NCBI GenBank assembly: GCA_016191895.1
Contig: JACPVD010000233.1
Coordinates: forward strand, 1 to 13,999
Direction: 5' to 3'
DNA: 13,999 bases
Source: Chloroflexota bacterium
GTDB lineage: Bacteria; Chloroflexota; Anaerolineae; Anaerolineales; Villigracilaceae
In this document: in pieces, positions 1 through 7,745 of the stretch
Position numbering within the stretch: position 1 is the first letter of the stretch
Layout of the letters: each line of letters opens with the position of its first letter
Position numbers and translations under genes: made by a program
Notes under the pieces: generated by a model
The model's input: the letters and a program-made list of their open reading frames with translations, nothing else
Told to the model about the DNA's origin: nothing
Database searches by the model: none

Positions 1-753
1 CGGCCAGAAATCATCGGGAGGAACGATCGCTCCAGACTCACCCTGAATCGGCTCGAACATCACAGCCGCGACGCCAATGCCGACCTTGTCACAAATTTCA
101 AGTTGTTTCTCCACCGCGTCGGCATCTCCAAACGGGACGTGATATACCTGTCCCGCATACATCGGCCCCATCGGCGAACGATAGTCTGCTTTGCCCATCA
201 ATGAAAGCGAACCCATGGTCTTGCCATGAAACGCGCGCACGCCGACAATGAAAGCAGTCTTGCCCGTATAAAGTTTCGCAATCTTCATCGCGGCTTCATT
301 GGCTTCGGTGCCGCTCGCAGCGAACCAACTGTATTTCAAATCGCCGGGCGTGATCGAAGCCAGCAGTTTCGCCAGTACGCCGCGTAATGGATCGATCAAC
401 TCCTGCGAAGGCATCGGCGAACGATTCAACTGCGCCTTCACGGTGTTGACCACATCCGGGTGACTCCATCCCAAATCCATCATGCCGAAGCCGCCGAGAA
501 AATCCAAATACTCGCGGCCCAGTACATCCTTGAACACCGCGCCGGAGCCGCTCCATTCCACGGCGGCCCAATCTCCCGCCTCCGTTACAGATTTGCGATA
601 CTCGAGCCAGTTACGATTGTAATGCTCGGCAAAATTTAATTTCGATTCATCGATAATTCGATGCGCTTCTTCCACGGTGGGAAATTCATTTTTATGAATC
701 AAATCGATCCAGCGCGATGAATAATCCAATGCTTCTTCGTAATCGTATGTCAT
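1..753 (-). CDS. Putrescine aminotransferase-like class III aminotransferase (3' end outside window)
   Basis: PLP-dependent class III (omega) aminotransferase; 251 codons are visible and the C-terminal half, with the PLP lysine, lies beyond position 1. The frame is open without stops. The N-terminus matches, from memory, the E. coli putrescine:2-oxoglutarate aminotransferase PatA/YgjG: an extended N-terminal helix region (about 1-48), then NWLEYRKSVTEAGDW (48-62), FLGGFGMMDLG (85-95), SQELIDPLRG (116-125), SGTEANEAAMKIAK (147-160), AFHGKT (174-179) and EPIQGE (234-239). PatA-type enzymes convert putrescine to 4-aminobutanal in the cytoplasm. The start has GAGGA just upstream. It lies 37 bases after the dehydrogenase stop and ends the visible part of the minus-strand operon. 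Another diamine or omega-amino acid substrate is possible, but the long N-terminal extension favours PatA over ornithine or acetylornithine aminotransferase. Confidence 0.85.
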   Translation of the reverse strand, partial: MTYDYEEALDYSSRWIDLIHKNEFPTVEEAHRIIDESKLNFAEHYNRNWLEYRKSVTEAGDWAAVEWSGSGAVFKDVLGREYLDFLGGFGMMDLGWSHPDVVNTVKAQLNRSPMPSQELIDPLRGVLAKLLASITPGDLKYSWFAASGTEANEAAMKIAKLYTGKTAFIVGVRAFHGKTMGSLSLMGKADYRSPMGPMYAGQVYHVPFGDADAVEKQLEICDKVGIGVAAVMFEPIQGESGAIVPPDDFWP

Positions 754-790
754 ACATCCTCGTCAGTGCCGCAAACTTAATTTTGCGTTA

Positions 791-2257
791 CTAAAACTTC
801 CTCGTCCATTCCTTCGGCCAGCGTTCCACTACAACCTTTTTCTGCGTAAAGAACTCCACCGCATCGGTTCCCTGCCCATGCATATCGCCGAAGAAACTTT
901 CCTTCCAGCCGCTGAACGGGAAAAACGCCATCGGCGCAGCCACACCAATGTTGATTCCGATATTCCCCGCATCGGCTTCGTAACGGAATCTCCGCGCCGC
1001 ATTTCCGCTGGTGGTGAACAAACTGGCCTGATTCCCATACACGCCGCTGTTCGCCAATTGAATGGCTTCATCGATGGTGTTGACGTGCATGAGACTCAAG
1101 ACCGGCCCAAAGATTTCCGTCTTCCAGATTTCGCTTCCCGGCTGAACCTCGGACAGGATCGTCGGTCTGACGAAGGATCCGCCCTCATAGCCTTTGACCT
1201 TCGTCCCGCGCCCATCCACAGGAACGCCTGCGCCTTCCTTCGCGCCAATGCCGATCAACTGCTCGATGCGCTGCACAGATGCGGTGTTGATGACCGGCCC
1301 CATCTGCACGCCGGAGTCCATGCCATAACCGACAACACGCGAAGCCGCCGCGTCGCAGATCAACTCGGTGAACTGGTTCTTTGACTCGCCCACGGTCACA
1401 GCGAGGGAGACCGCCAGACAACGCTGGCCCGCACACCCGAAGGCGGAATCGGCGATGATTCTCGTCGCCATTTCCATATCCGCGTCAGGCAAAATGATGA
1501 CGGGGTTCTTCGCCCCGCCCTGCGCCTGAACACGCTTGCCATGCGCCGCCGCTGTGGAATAAATATATTTTGCAACGTTGGTCGAGCCGACAAACGTAAT
1601 CGCGCGAATCGCGGGATGTTCGAGAATTCCATCCACCGTTTCCTTCGCGCCGTTGACCATATTGACAACGCCCTTCGGGAAGCCCGCCTGCTCGATGAGT
1701 TTGAAAATGAACTGCATCGTGGTCGGCACTTTTTCGGAAGGTTTGACGATGTAGGTGTTACCCGCCGCAAGCGCATATGGTAAATACCAGAAAGGAATCA
1801 TACCGGGGAAGTTGAACGGCGCGATGGTGGCGCACACGCCCACCGGCTGGCGAATCATGATCTCGTCGATGCCGGGGGCAATATCTTCCACAAATTCGCC
1901 CTTGCCCATGTGCGGCATTCCGCAGGCGACTTCGATATTTTCATACGCGCGCACCATTTCGGCTTTGGCTTCTTCAAAGGTTTTGCCCGCTTCATCCGTG
2001 ATGAGTTTTGCAATTTCATCGCCGCTCTCGCGCATGAGATTGCGCAATTTAAAAAGATACTGAACACGGTCATTGACCGGCACGCGCCGCCACGAAACAT
2101 ATGCCTCGCTCGCCGCTTTCGCTGCGGCATCCACATCGGCTTTGGAACACAGCGGAGTCTTTGCAATGACGTCTCCCGTTGCGGGGTTGATGACATCGAA
2201 ATATTCTTTTACTGCGGGCTTTATCCATTCGCCATTGATGTAATTTAAGATTTCCAT
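791..2257 (-). CDS. mmsA: CoA-acylating methylmalonate-semialdehyde dehydrogenase
   Basis: Cytoplasmic NAD-dependent aldehyde dehydrogenase, 488 aa, the usual length for the MmsA/IolA family. These enzymes oxidise methylmalonate or malonate semialdehyde to propionyl-CoA or acetyl-CoA with loss of CO2. Visible features: PFNFPGMIP (147-155, Asn149 of the oxyanion hole), VKPSEKVP (171-178), [12 protein letters not shown] (222-233), GQRC with catalytic Cys280, EIFGP (381-385) and the MmsA-type C-terminus [18 protein letters not shown] (441-458). Arg103 and Arg279 (next to the Cys) sit where MmsA enzymes bind the substrate carboxylate. GGAKN (247-251) replaces the LELGGK motif of ordinary aldehyde dehydrogenases, as is typical of this family. 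The start at 2257 is preceded by GGAGA at good spacing; an in-frame ATG at 2329 would run through a repeat and is rejected. Its neighbours are aminotransferases, which could supply semialdehyde substrates. Malonate semialdehyde from beta-alanine is the simplest guess. Confidence 0.93.
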   Translation of the reverse strand: MEILNYINGEWIKPAVKEYFDVINPATGDVIAKTPLCSKADVDAAAKAASEAYVSWRRVPVNDRVQYLFKLRNLMRESGDEIAKLITDEAGKTFEEAKAEMVRAYENIEVACGMPHMGKGEFVEDIAPGIDEIMIRQPVGVCATIAPFNFPGMIPFWYLPYALAAGNTYIVKPSEKVPTTMQFIFKLIEQAGFPKGVVNMVNGAKETVDGILEHPAIRAITFVGSTNVAKYIYSTAAAHGKRVQAQGGAKNPVIILPDADMEMATRIIADSAFGCAGQRCLAVSLAVTVGESKNQFTELICDAAASRVVGYGMDSGVQMGPVINTASVQRIEQLIGIGAKEGAGVPVDGRGTKVKGYEGGSFVRPTILSEVQPGSEIWKTEIFGPVLSLMHVNTIDEAIQLANSGVYGNQASLFTTSGNAARRFRYEADAGNIGINIGVAAPMAFFPFSGWKESFFGDMHGQGTDAVEFFTQKKVVVERWPKEWTRKF

Positions 2258-2296
2258 AAGTTCTCCAAAATATTGTTGAAGGTACAAAGTTGAAAG

Positions 2297-2343
2297 TTGC
2301 AGGGTACAGGTTGAAAATGAAATCTTCAACCTGTACCCTGCAA
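2297..2343. repeat. Perfect 19-bp intergenic inverted repeat (hairpin) inside the operon
   Basis: The arms 2297-2315 and 2325-2343 are exact reverse complements (core GCAGGGTACAGGTTGAA) around a 9-base loop. The hairpin begins 3 bases after the stop codon of the upstream aminotransferase and fills most of the 89-base gap before the dehydrogenase start. Just beside it (2281-2294) is a degenerate copy of the same phrase, GGTACAAAGTTGAA, so the region grew from a short repeated word. There is no run of U after the stem on the minus strand, so it is not a canonical terminator. It may act in mRNA processing or stability, or simply be a mobile intergenic repeat. Confidence 0.85.
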
Positions 2344-2346
2344 ACC

Positions 2347-3657
2347 TTAAACCGTCTGCTTATCCATCAACTCCGCCAGACCTTCGTCGAATAATTTCAG
2401 GCCTTCATCCAGTTGCTCCTTTGTGATGGTCAACGGCGGGACAATGAAGACGACACTTTTGAAAGCGAACACGTACACGCCGTTTTGCACGAGGAAATTT
2501 TTCAACGGGGTGGGATCAAGGGGCTCTTTTGTTTGGCGGTTCTTGACCAGTTCCATTGCGGTGAACATGCCGATATAGCGCACATCCCCAATGGACGGAT
2601 GTTTCTGCTTCAAATCTTCGAGTTGCTCGCCGAGATACTTCCCCACTGTTTTGGCATTCTCGAAAATCTTTTCTTCTTCGTACGTTTCAATGGTTGCAAG
2701 CGCGGCGGCACAGGCGAGGGCGTGACCGTTGTACGTCAGGCCGGCAGAGAGCATGTGGCTGTCAAAATATCTGGCAATATGTTCACGAACAATGACCGCG
2801 CCAAGAGGCACATAGCCCGATGTAATGCCCTTTGCCGTGGTGATGATATCCGGGACAGTATTCCAGTTATCCACAGCGAACCACTCGCCGGTGCGTCCCC
2901 AGCCTGACATGACCTCATCTGAAATCAACAGGATTCCATATTTATCGCAGATCTCGCGCATACGCGGCCAGTATTCATCAGGCGGAACAATGAGACCGTT
3001 CGTACCTGTCACTCCCTCCAAAATGATCGCCGCGATCTGGTCCGGGCCTTCGTGCTGAATCACCTCTTCCACATGGCTGATACATTCACGATGACAGGTA
3101 TCTTTCGTCCACCCGAAGGGGCAGCGATAGCAATACGGGTCGAGAAAGTGGACGACACCCGAAATGGCAGGCTCAGCGGGCAGGCGGCGATAATCGCCGG
3201 TCAGCGCAATCGCGCCATGAGTCGCGCCGTGATAGGAACGATAACGCGCCAGAATCTTGTGTCGCCCCGTAAATTGGCGCGCGATCTTGATGGCGTTTTC
3301 GTTTGCCTCCGCACCGCCCAATGCAAAGAAGGTTTTCTTCAAGTCGCCGGGGGTGATTTCGGCCAGTTTTTTGCCGAGCAAACCGCGGGGCTCGGTCGCT
3401 GCGCCCGGGCTGACAAAGGTCAATACCGCGGCCTGATCCTGAATCGCCTTCACGATTTTTGGATGTTGGTGACCGGCATTCTGGTTCACCAATTGCGAAG
3501 CAAAGTCGAGATAGCGTTTGCCGTCCGCATCCCAAAAATACACACCTTCGGCTTTGGTGACGGGAATCGGATTCACCTGTCCCTGATTCGACCAGGAGAA
3601 GAAGGTGAATTCCTTGTTGAGATCGATGATTTGTTTGGATGTTAGTTTGTTGGTCAT
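2347..3657 (-). CDS. Class III omega-aminotransferase (beta-alanine/taurine:pyruvate-like)
   Basis: PLP-dependent fold-type I aminotransferase, 436 aa, full length for the class. Landmarks: [15 protein letters not shown] (38-52), [14 protein letters not shown] (114-127), YHGATHGA (142-149), [10 protein letters not shown] (212-221), [11 protein letters not shown] (247-257) with PLP-binding Asp247, and the Schiff-base Lys276 in [14 protein letters not shown]. These motifs place it with pyruvate-using omega-aminotransferases (beta-alanine, taurine or 3-aminoisobutyrate type), but sequence by eye does not fix the substrate. The start at 3657 has GGAG six bases upstream; an in-frame ATG at 3696 would begin inside a repeat. 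An unusual insertion-like segment, C176-x2-C179-x8-C188-x3-C192, follows the YHG region. It is the third gene of the lrp-led operon, directly upstream of the semialdehyde dehydrogenase, so making (methyl)malonate semialdehyde for that enzyme is an attractive inference. Confidence 0.88.
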   Translation of the reverse strand: MTNKLTSKQIIDLNKEFTFFSWSNQGQVNPIPVTKAEGVYFWDADGKRYLDFASQLVNQNAGHQHPKIVKAIQDQAAVLTFVSPGAATEPRGLLGKKLAEITPGDLKKTFFALGGAEANENAIKIARQFTGRHKILARYRSYHGATHGAIALTGDYRRLPAEPAISGVVHFLDPYCYRCPFGWTKDTCHRECISHVEEVIQHEGPDQIAAIILEGVTGTNGLIVPPDEYWPRMREICDKYGILLISDEVMSGWGRTGEWFAVDNWNTVPDIITTAKGITSGYVPLGAVIVREHIARYFDSHMLSAGLTYNGHALACAAALATIETYEEEKIFENAKTVGKYLGEQLEDLKQKHPSIGDVRYIGMFTAMELVKNRQTKEPLDPTPLKNFLVQNGVYVFAFKSVVFIVPPLTITKEQLDEGLKLFDEGLAELMDKQTV

Positions 3658-3672
3658 GTTGTCTCCGAAGTT

Positions 3673-3758
3673 GTACACAGGTAGGCAAGTAGACATGTAA
3701 ACAGGACCACAGTCGAACCTATTTCCTTGTATACCTGTTTCCTTGTTTACCTGTTTAC
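3673..3758. repeat. Tandem 16-mers plus long imperfect inverted repeat in operon gap
   Basis: The gap between two aminotransferase genes holds two adjacent 16-base copies, CCTTGTATACCTGTTT (3725-3740) and CCTTGTTTACCTGTTT (3741-3756), differing at one base. An imperfect reverse complement lies at 3673-3705 (about 25 of 33 positions match by eye), so the transcript could fold into a long stem. The last unit forms part of the stop codon of the gene at 3755-5053. There is no U-tract for either strand, so termination is not supported. Confidence 0.75.
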
Positions 3759-5053
3759 TTCTTCACTTCCTTCACAATCTCCGCATACACATTCAACGTC
3801 TCATCGATGTCGGCATCGGAATGCTCGTAGCACAGGAACCACGGTTCGCGGGCATCGTGGTCAGGCATGACACCCTTGGCAATAGCCTTCTCGACAAGGT
3901 GCAGGTACATCTCGCGGTCGCTTTCCTGCCATTCCCGTTGGTTGGTAACAGACGTTTTGCCGATCGAGAACGAGAACATGGCGGGGTAACCCGTCATTGC
4001 AACGGGGATGTCGTTTTCGTCGAAAATATCCTTCAACCCGTCCATGAGACGTTGTCCGCGCTTTTCGATGGTCTTCAAAATCGGTTTGGATTTGAGCAGA
4101 CTCAGGGTCGCATACGCGCCCGCAACGCCAGGCTTGTTGTTTGTGTACGTCCCACCCTGCGCCACACCATGCCCAATGATGGACATGATCTCTTTCTTTC
4201 CGCCAAACGCCGCAACGGGATAGCCGTTGCCAAGCGCCTTTGCGTACGTCGCCATATCTGGCTTGATGCCGTAATACTCCTGCGCCCCGCCGTTCGCGAT
4301 TCTGAATCCTGTCTTCACTTCATCGAGGATAAAGACACAGCCATATTCCTCCGTCTTTTTGCGGATGAGTTGCAGGAAGCCATCCCGCGGGTTGATCGCG
4401 GCGCAATTTCCCTGGCATGGTTCGGTAATGACTGTCGCAATCTGTTCGCCGTAGGAACGCATCACGCGCTCGAAGCCTTCGAAATCATTGAACGGCAGGG
4501 TGATGATAAATTCGCGCATCGACTTGGGAATGCCGGAAGAAGCGGGGACGGGAATGGGACTGCGTCGATTCCCGTAGGCTTCCACCGGCGAATACGTCGA
4601 CCATAAGGCATGGTCGTGCATGCCATGATAGTTGCCTTCAAATTTTAAAATAATATCGCGCCCAGTATAAGCGCGCGCCACACGGATGGCATGCATGGTC
4701 GCTTCGGTGCCGGAACACGCAAGGCGAACCATCTCGACGGCGGGCGCCATTTCGGTGATCATCTCGGCTACGGCAACTTCCAGTTCGCCGGTCATCGCAA
4801 ACAAGACGCCGCGTTGAATTTCCTCGATTACTTTCGAATCAACCTCCGGGTAGGAATGACCGAGGATGACCGGCCCGAAGGCCAGGCGGTAATCGATGTA
4901 TTTCTTCCCATCCACATCCCATAAATAACTTCCCTTTGCTTTTTCCACATAAGGGGTAATCCCCTCCCCCCAATAACGGAAATTGGAATTGACCCCCAAA
5001 GGCATTACGTTCTGTGCGCGTTCCTGTATAGATTGCGTCTTCGAACCAAACAT
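3755..5053 (-). CDS. Glutamate-1-semialdehyde aminomutase-like class III aminotransferase
   Basis: PLP enzyme of 432 aa in the GSA aminomutase (HemL)-like branch of class III aminotransferases. Landmarks: GVNSNFRYWGEG (20-31), SGTEATMHAIRVARAYTGRD (114-133), FEGNYHG (138-144), EPCQGN (211-216), LDEVKTGFR (243-251) and the PLP lysine Lys272 in YAKALGNG. Several positions differ from genuine HemL as I remember it: EPCQGN rather than EPVAGN, and GGTYTNNKPG (300-309) where HemL has GTLSGNP. With the catabolic context, and no other tetrapyrrole gene nearby, a catabolic aminotransferase or aminomutase is more likely than heme synthesis. The start at 5053 has AAGGAGA upstream. The frame stays open to an ATG at 5365, but that extension overlaps the regulator gene out of frame and is rejected. 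It begins 26 bases after the Lrp gene. Confidence 0.85.
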   Translation of the reverse strand: MFGSKTQSIQERAQNVMPLGVNSNFRYWGEGITPYVEKAKGSYLWDVDGKKYIDYRLAFGPVILGHSYPEVDSKVIEEIQRGVLFAMTGELEVAVAEMITEMAPAVEMVRLACSGTEATMHAIRVARAYTGRDIILKFEGNYHGMHDHALWSTYSPVEAYGNRRSPIPVPASSGIPKSMREFIITLPFNDFEGFERVMRSYGEQIATVITEPCQGNCAAINPRDGFLQLIRKKTEEYGCVFILDEVKTGFRIANGGAQEYYGIKPDMATYAKALGNGYPVAAFGGKKEIMSIIGHGVAQGGTYTNNKPGVAGAYATLSLLKSKPILKTIEKRGQRLMDGLKDIFDENDIPVAMTGYPAMFSFSIGKTSVTNQREWQESDREMYLHLVEKAIAKGVMPDHDAREPWFLCYEHSDADIDETLNVYAEIVKEVKK

Positions 5054-5079
5054 AAAATCTCCTTGAATACTAAAAATCC

Positions 5080-5574
5080 CTAAATGGCTTCGCCCGCAGA
5101 TTCTTTGCTTGCGATCCGCTCCGGGACGCGCCATTGATACACATCCTTGAGAATGATCGGCACGATGGATGTTGTTGTCTTGCGCACCCCCGTCACCTTG
5201 CGCACCACTTCGGTGACAAAATGGTAAATCTCCGCGGTATCCTTTGCCACCACCTGAATGCTGATGTCGTTTTGCCCGATACCACAGGCCACATACGTCA
5301 CATTTTCGAACGCGGCCATTTTCTTCGCCACATCCAAAATCAAATCCGACTCCACCTCCAGCCACACATCGGCTTTGATGCTGTACCCAAGAGCCTCAGG
5401 GTTGACCACCGCGCTGATCTGGAACACCCCTTCGTCGATCATGCGGTCGATGCGGTAGCGAATCGAGCGTTCGGAAATATCGCCCATACGACGCGACATC
5501 TCCGAAGCGGACATGCGCCCGTCTTCGAGAAGCAAATTGACTATTTTTATGTCAGTTTTGTCGAATTCATACAT
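5080..5574 (-). CDS. Lrp/AsnC-family transcriptional regulator
   Basis: 164 aa, the normal size for Lrp/AsnC regulators, cytoplasmic and DNA-binding. The N-terminal winged helix-turn-helix covers about residues 4-55: DKTDIKIVNLLLEDGR, then ASEMSRRMG and RSIRYRIDRMIDEGVF. It is followed by the effector-binding RAM/ligand-sensing beta-alpha-beta domain (about 68-145), including YVACGIGQNDISIQVVAKD (93-111). It is the first gene of the minus-strand operon, 29 or so bases downstream of the predicted transcription start, with AAGGGAA as a moderately spaced ribosome site. Lrp-type proteins typically autoregulate and sense an amino acid. By inference this one controls the aminotransferase/dehydrogenase genes behind it and responds to their substrate or an amino donor. 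Confidence 0.93.
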   Translation of the reverse strand: MYEFDKTDIKIVNLLLEDGRMSASEMSRRMGDISERSIRYRIDRMIDEGVFQISAVVNPEALGYSIKADVWLEVESDLILDVAKKMAAFENVTYVACGIGQNDISIQVVAKDTAEIYHFVTEVVRKVTGVRKTTTSIVPIILKDVYQWRVPERIASKESAGEAI

Positions 5575-5609
5575 GGCTTGTTTCCCTTATTTCCGAAAAG
5601 GACGCGCAA

Positions 5610-5638
5610 ACTATACCTTACGGCGTTTTAGTCGTCAA
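5610..5638 (-). promoter_or_regulatory. Sigma70-type promoter of the lrp-aminotransferase operon
   Basis: Reading the minus strand: -35 TTGACG (5638-5633), a spacer of exactly 17 bases, then -10 TATAGT (5615-5610). Both hexamers are one base from consensus. Expected transcription start is near 5603, giving a leader of about 29 bases to the regulator ATG at 5574. No other promoter of this quality was seen in the operon, which supports co-transcription of the five genes. Confidence 0.8.
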
Positions 5639-5646
5639 GGGACAAA

Positions 5647-5676
5647 AAAAAGCCGCCATCAAAACGGCGGCTTTTT
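5647..5676 (-). terminator. Rho-independent terminator, potentially bidirectional
   Basis: Perfect 11-bp stem, AAAAAGCCGCC (5647-5657) with GGCGGCTTTTT (5666-5676), around an 8-base loop. On the minus strand the GC stem runs into eight T residues (complement of 5644-5651), an excellent terminator for the gene ending at 5713. The opposite strand has five T residues. It lies 9 bases upstream of the -35 box of the following operon and so insulates it from read-through. Confidence 0.92.
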
Positions 5677-5712
5677 ATCCTGTGCAGGGCACGTCCTCTC
5701 ACGCGCTCCTCG

Positions 5713-7668
5713 CTATTTGATTTGATACAAACTAATTCTGCGATCCTTGAAAACAAGGATGACATTTTCGGGAAACGCCTGCTGGAATTCGACCACCCAC
5801 CCCGGTTCATCGCGGATCAATAAATACTCGATCTTGTTCTCCCGGAAACTGGTCAGGCGTTCTGACGGGGAAAGAGTCTCCCCGACAAGTGGTTTCCACA
5901 CCCGAGTTTGCTCGCCGCCCGATTGCACACGAAAGACAAGCGGCTCGAATTTCAACGTCAGGCTGGGGATGATGGAATTGGTCGCCGCATCCGGCCCGCC
6001 AACGATGATTGGTGAATCTACATCCACCGCGTTCATCTGCCGCGCCGCACTGACGTAGTTGGAATATAGGTCAACGAGATCCGTTCCCTTCGGTGGAAGC
6101 TTTTCCATCGCCCACGGGCGCACATACGCAACCAGCGCGATCATCGCAACGGCCATGGATACATAATACGAGGGTTGAATCCATTTCACGTTGCGAATAA
6201 ATTCGATTTTTTGCGCAAACTCAAATCCAGCCCAGATCAAAAACGCGAAGGCAAGCCCAAAGGGCATGAGCCATGTCATCCGCCACAATTGAAACGGCGT
6301 GGTGAAGATTCCGACGATCCAGCCCGTATAAGGAAACATGCTTATGCCCAGCACCAAAAACGCCGCAAGGACATAACGGGCATGTTTGTGTTTCCAAAAG
6401 AAAAAGAGACAAAGAACCGCCGAAGCAAAACTGACTTCATAGGGCAATCCCTGAGTCAGATAATGTGAGATGCCGTAGAAACCAGTCCCTTCGATGATAT
6501 CCACGCGGCGGACTCCGAAGCGGGCAAATTCGTCGTTCTCGGCTACGTCGTCGAGCGAAAAGCTCAAGGTCTGCGAATACTCTCCCCCACCAAAGCGAAA
6601 CGTGTACGGAATGAGAACCACCGCGGCGAGAACGGCGATCATCGTCAGATATTTCCAGCGGACATCTTTGTTCAAGAGTTGGGGCAGGCCATAGACTCCG
6701 ACGATCATACAGGTCATGCCAAATTGAATCGGGTGCGTGAACACCATCGCCAATCCTGCGATGCCCAAGAGAATCAATTTCCGCGCCTCGGGCTTTTCGA
6801 GATATTCCACTGCCAGCAAAATGAAAACAATCGAGATGAAAAACGCGGCGACAACCTTATCTTCTGTAAGACGTTGAAAGAACAGGTTACCGGGCTGATT
6901 CCATTTGGTCAGACGCATGAGGCTGAATCCCTGCGCAAGGATGGCGAGGGAAGCCGCGGAGCGGGGCAGGCCGAGAGTCCGCCCGAGGGAGTAAATGCCC
7001 ATGAAGGAGAAGCAGGCCAGGGCGGGAGGAAGATACGCCCCCGCGATGATGAGTCCATCTATTTGGCTGAATCCAGAGATCAGGGCTTCGACCAAAGGCC
7101 AATAGGCAATCCAAAAGCGGGGAATTTCCAAACGATCGAGCGAAACGGGAAATTGAAACTCGAGCGCGGGCGCGTGTTGATAATAGTAAAGCAGGGCGTT
7201 GTAAGTGAAGGCATCGTCGTGGATCAACGGCGGGAGAGCGATACTGGCGAAATAAATTGCGCCGCCTGTTGCGAAAAGCAGGCAGACAATTTCCCACCAT
7301 GTTAATTTTTCAAATTGAAACCTGAGGTTGACTTGCATCAGAACAAAAGCCGCGATGGCGGACGCACCCCAAAGTGCGAACCCCCAGCGGATGAAAATAA
7401 AGTTCAATTGAAGGAGTCTTGCGAGCAAACCGAGCAACCCTGTTGCAAAGACGGAGACGACAAATCCGCCGAGCAAGACTCGCGGCGACAAGTTTTCGTC
7501 CTTGCTCACGAGCATAAACGTGAGCGCGCCGGGGAGGAGAAAAATTGCCAGGCCAAGAAGAAAACGCAAAACACCGGCCCACACCAGCCACGATTGCCAG
7601 GGGTAAAGCGAAAGAAAAAGCCAGGTAAAAACAAATACAACAATGAGAACAGTCTTGTTTTTTGACAT
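5713..7668 (-). CDS. Polytopic membrane protein, GT-C glycosyltransferase-like
   Basis: 651 aa integral membrane protein with roughly a dozen hydrophobic segments from residue 7 to about 545, then a soluble C-terminal part (about 550-651) that is probably extracytoplasmic. After the fourth or fifth helix comes HDDAFTYNALLYYY (150-163), an acidic pair in a likely outside loop. GT-C enzymes carry such catalytic acidic pairs and use polyprenyl-phosphate sugars as donors. Size, topology and this motif suggest a GT-C-like or mannosyltransferase-like protein (similar to the large DUF6541/DUF6077-type families), but I do not recognise a specific family member. The ATG at 7668 has only a weak ribosome site. 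It is divergent from a GT2 enzyme of the type that makes polyprenyl-phosphate sugars, which fits a donor-synthesis and transfer pairing. A strong terminator follows it. Confidence 0.7.
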   Translation of the reverse strand: MSKNKTVLIVVFVFTWLFLSLYPWQSWLVWAGVLRFLLGLAIFLLPGALTFMLVSKDENLSPRVLLGGFVVSVFATGLLGLLARLLQLNFIFIRWGFALWGASAIAAFVLMQVNLRFQFEKLTWWEIVCLLFATGGAIYFASIALPPLIHDDAFTYNALLYYYQHAPALEFQFPVSLDRLEIPRFWIAYWPLVEALISGFSQIDGLIIAGAYLPPALACFSFMGIYSLGRTLGLPRSAASLAILAQGFSLMRLTKWNQPGNLFFQRLTEDKVVAAFFISIVFILLAVEYLEKPEARKLILLGIAGLAMVFTHPIQFGMTCMIVGVYGLPQLLNKDVRWKYLTMIAVLAAVVLIPYTFRFGGGEYSQTLSFSLDDVAENDEFARFGVRRVDIIEGTGFYGISHYLTQGLPYEVSFASAVLCLFFFWKHKHARYVLAAFLVLGISMFPYTGWIVGIFTTPFQLWRMTWLMPFGLAFAFLIWAGFEFAQKIEFIRNVKWIQPSYYVSMAVAMIALVAYVRPWAMEKLPPKGTDLVDLYSNYVSAARQMNAVDVDSPIIVGGPDAATNSIIPSLTLKFEPLVFRVQSGGEQTRVWKPLVGETLSPSERLTSFRENKIEYLLIRDEPGWVVEFQQAFPENVILVFKDRRISLYQIK

Positions 7669-7699
7669 GATTTTGCCTGAAAATGGGGACGCCTAGCCA

Positions 7700-7707
7700 A
7701 TTATACT
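7700..7707. promoter_or_regulatory. Possible overlapping divergent -10 elements
   Basis: The 77-base gap between the two divergent glycosyltransferase genes contains a perfect TATAAT on the minus strand (7705-7700) and an overlapping TATACT on the plus strand (7702-7707). Neither has a good -35 box at 16-18 bases, so these are only candidates for the promoters of the GT-C-like gene and the GT2-sulfotransferase pair. Confidence 0.35.
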
Positions 7708-7745
7708 TGTTTCGATTATTATCCCGACGCGTTACAGGAGAATGG

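Noticed and set aside
2297..2343. Rho-independent terminator between the aminotransferase and mmsA
   Set aside because: The stem is perfect, but neither strand shows a T-run after it, and downstream genes continue in the same direction with no new promoter seen.
3743..4606. 287-codon plus-strand frame opposite the GSA-like aminotransferase
   Set aside because: No recognisable motif or ribosome site, and the minus strand holds a full conserved enzyme.
3755..5053. Naming the gene hemL for tetrapyrrole synthesis
   Set aside because: Active-site motifs differ from those I recall for HemL, and the surrounding operon is catabolic with an Lrp regulator.
5054..5365. N-terminal extension of the GSA-like aminotransferase to an ATG at 5365
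   Set aside because: It would overlap most of the Lrp gene out of frame. The ATG at 5053 has AAGGAGA at good spacing and begins at the normal family N-terminus.
7673..7707. Plus-strand promoter TTGCCT with TATACT for the GT2 gene
   Set aside because: The spacer would be 23 bases, too long for a sigma70 promoter; only the -10-like element is listed, with low confidence.
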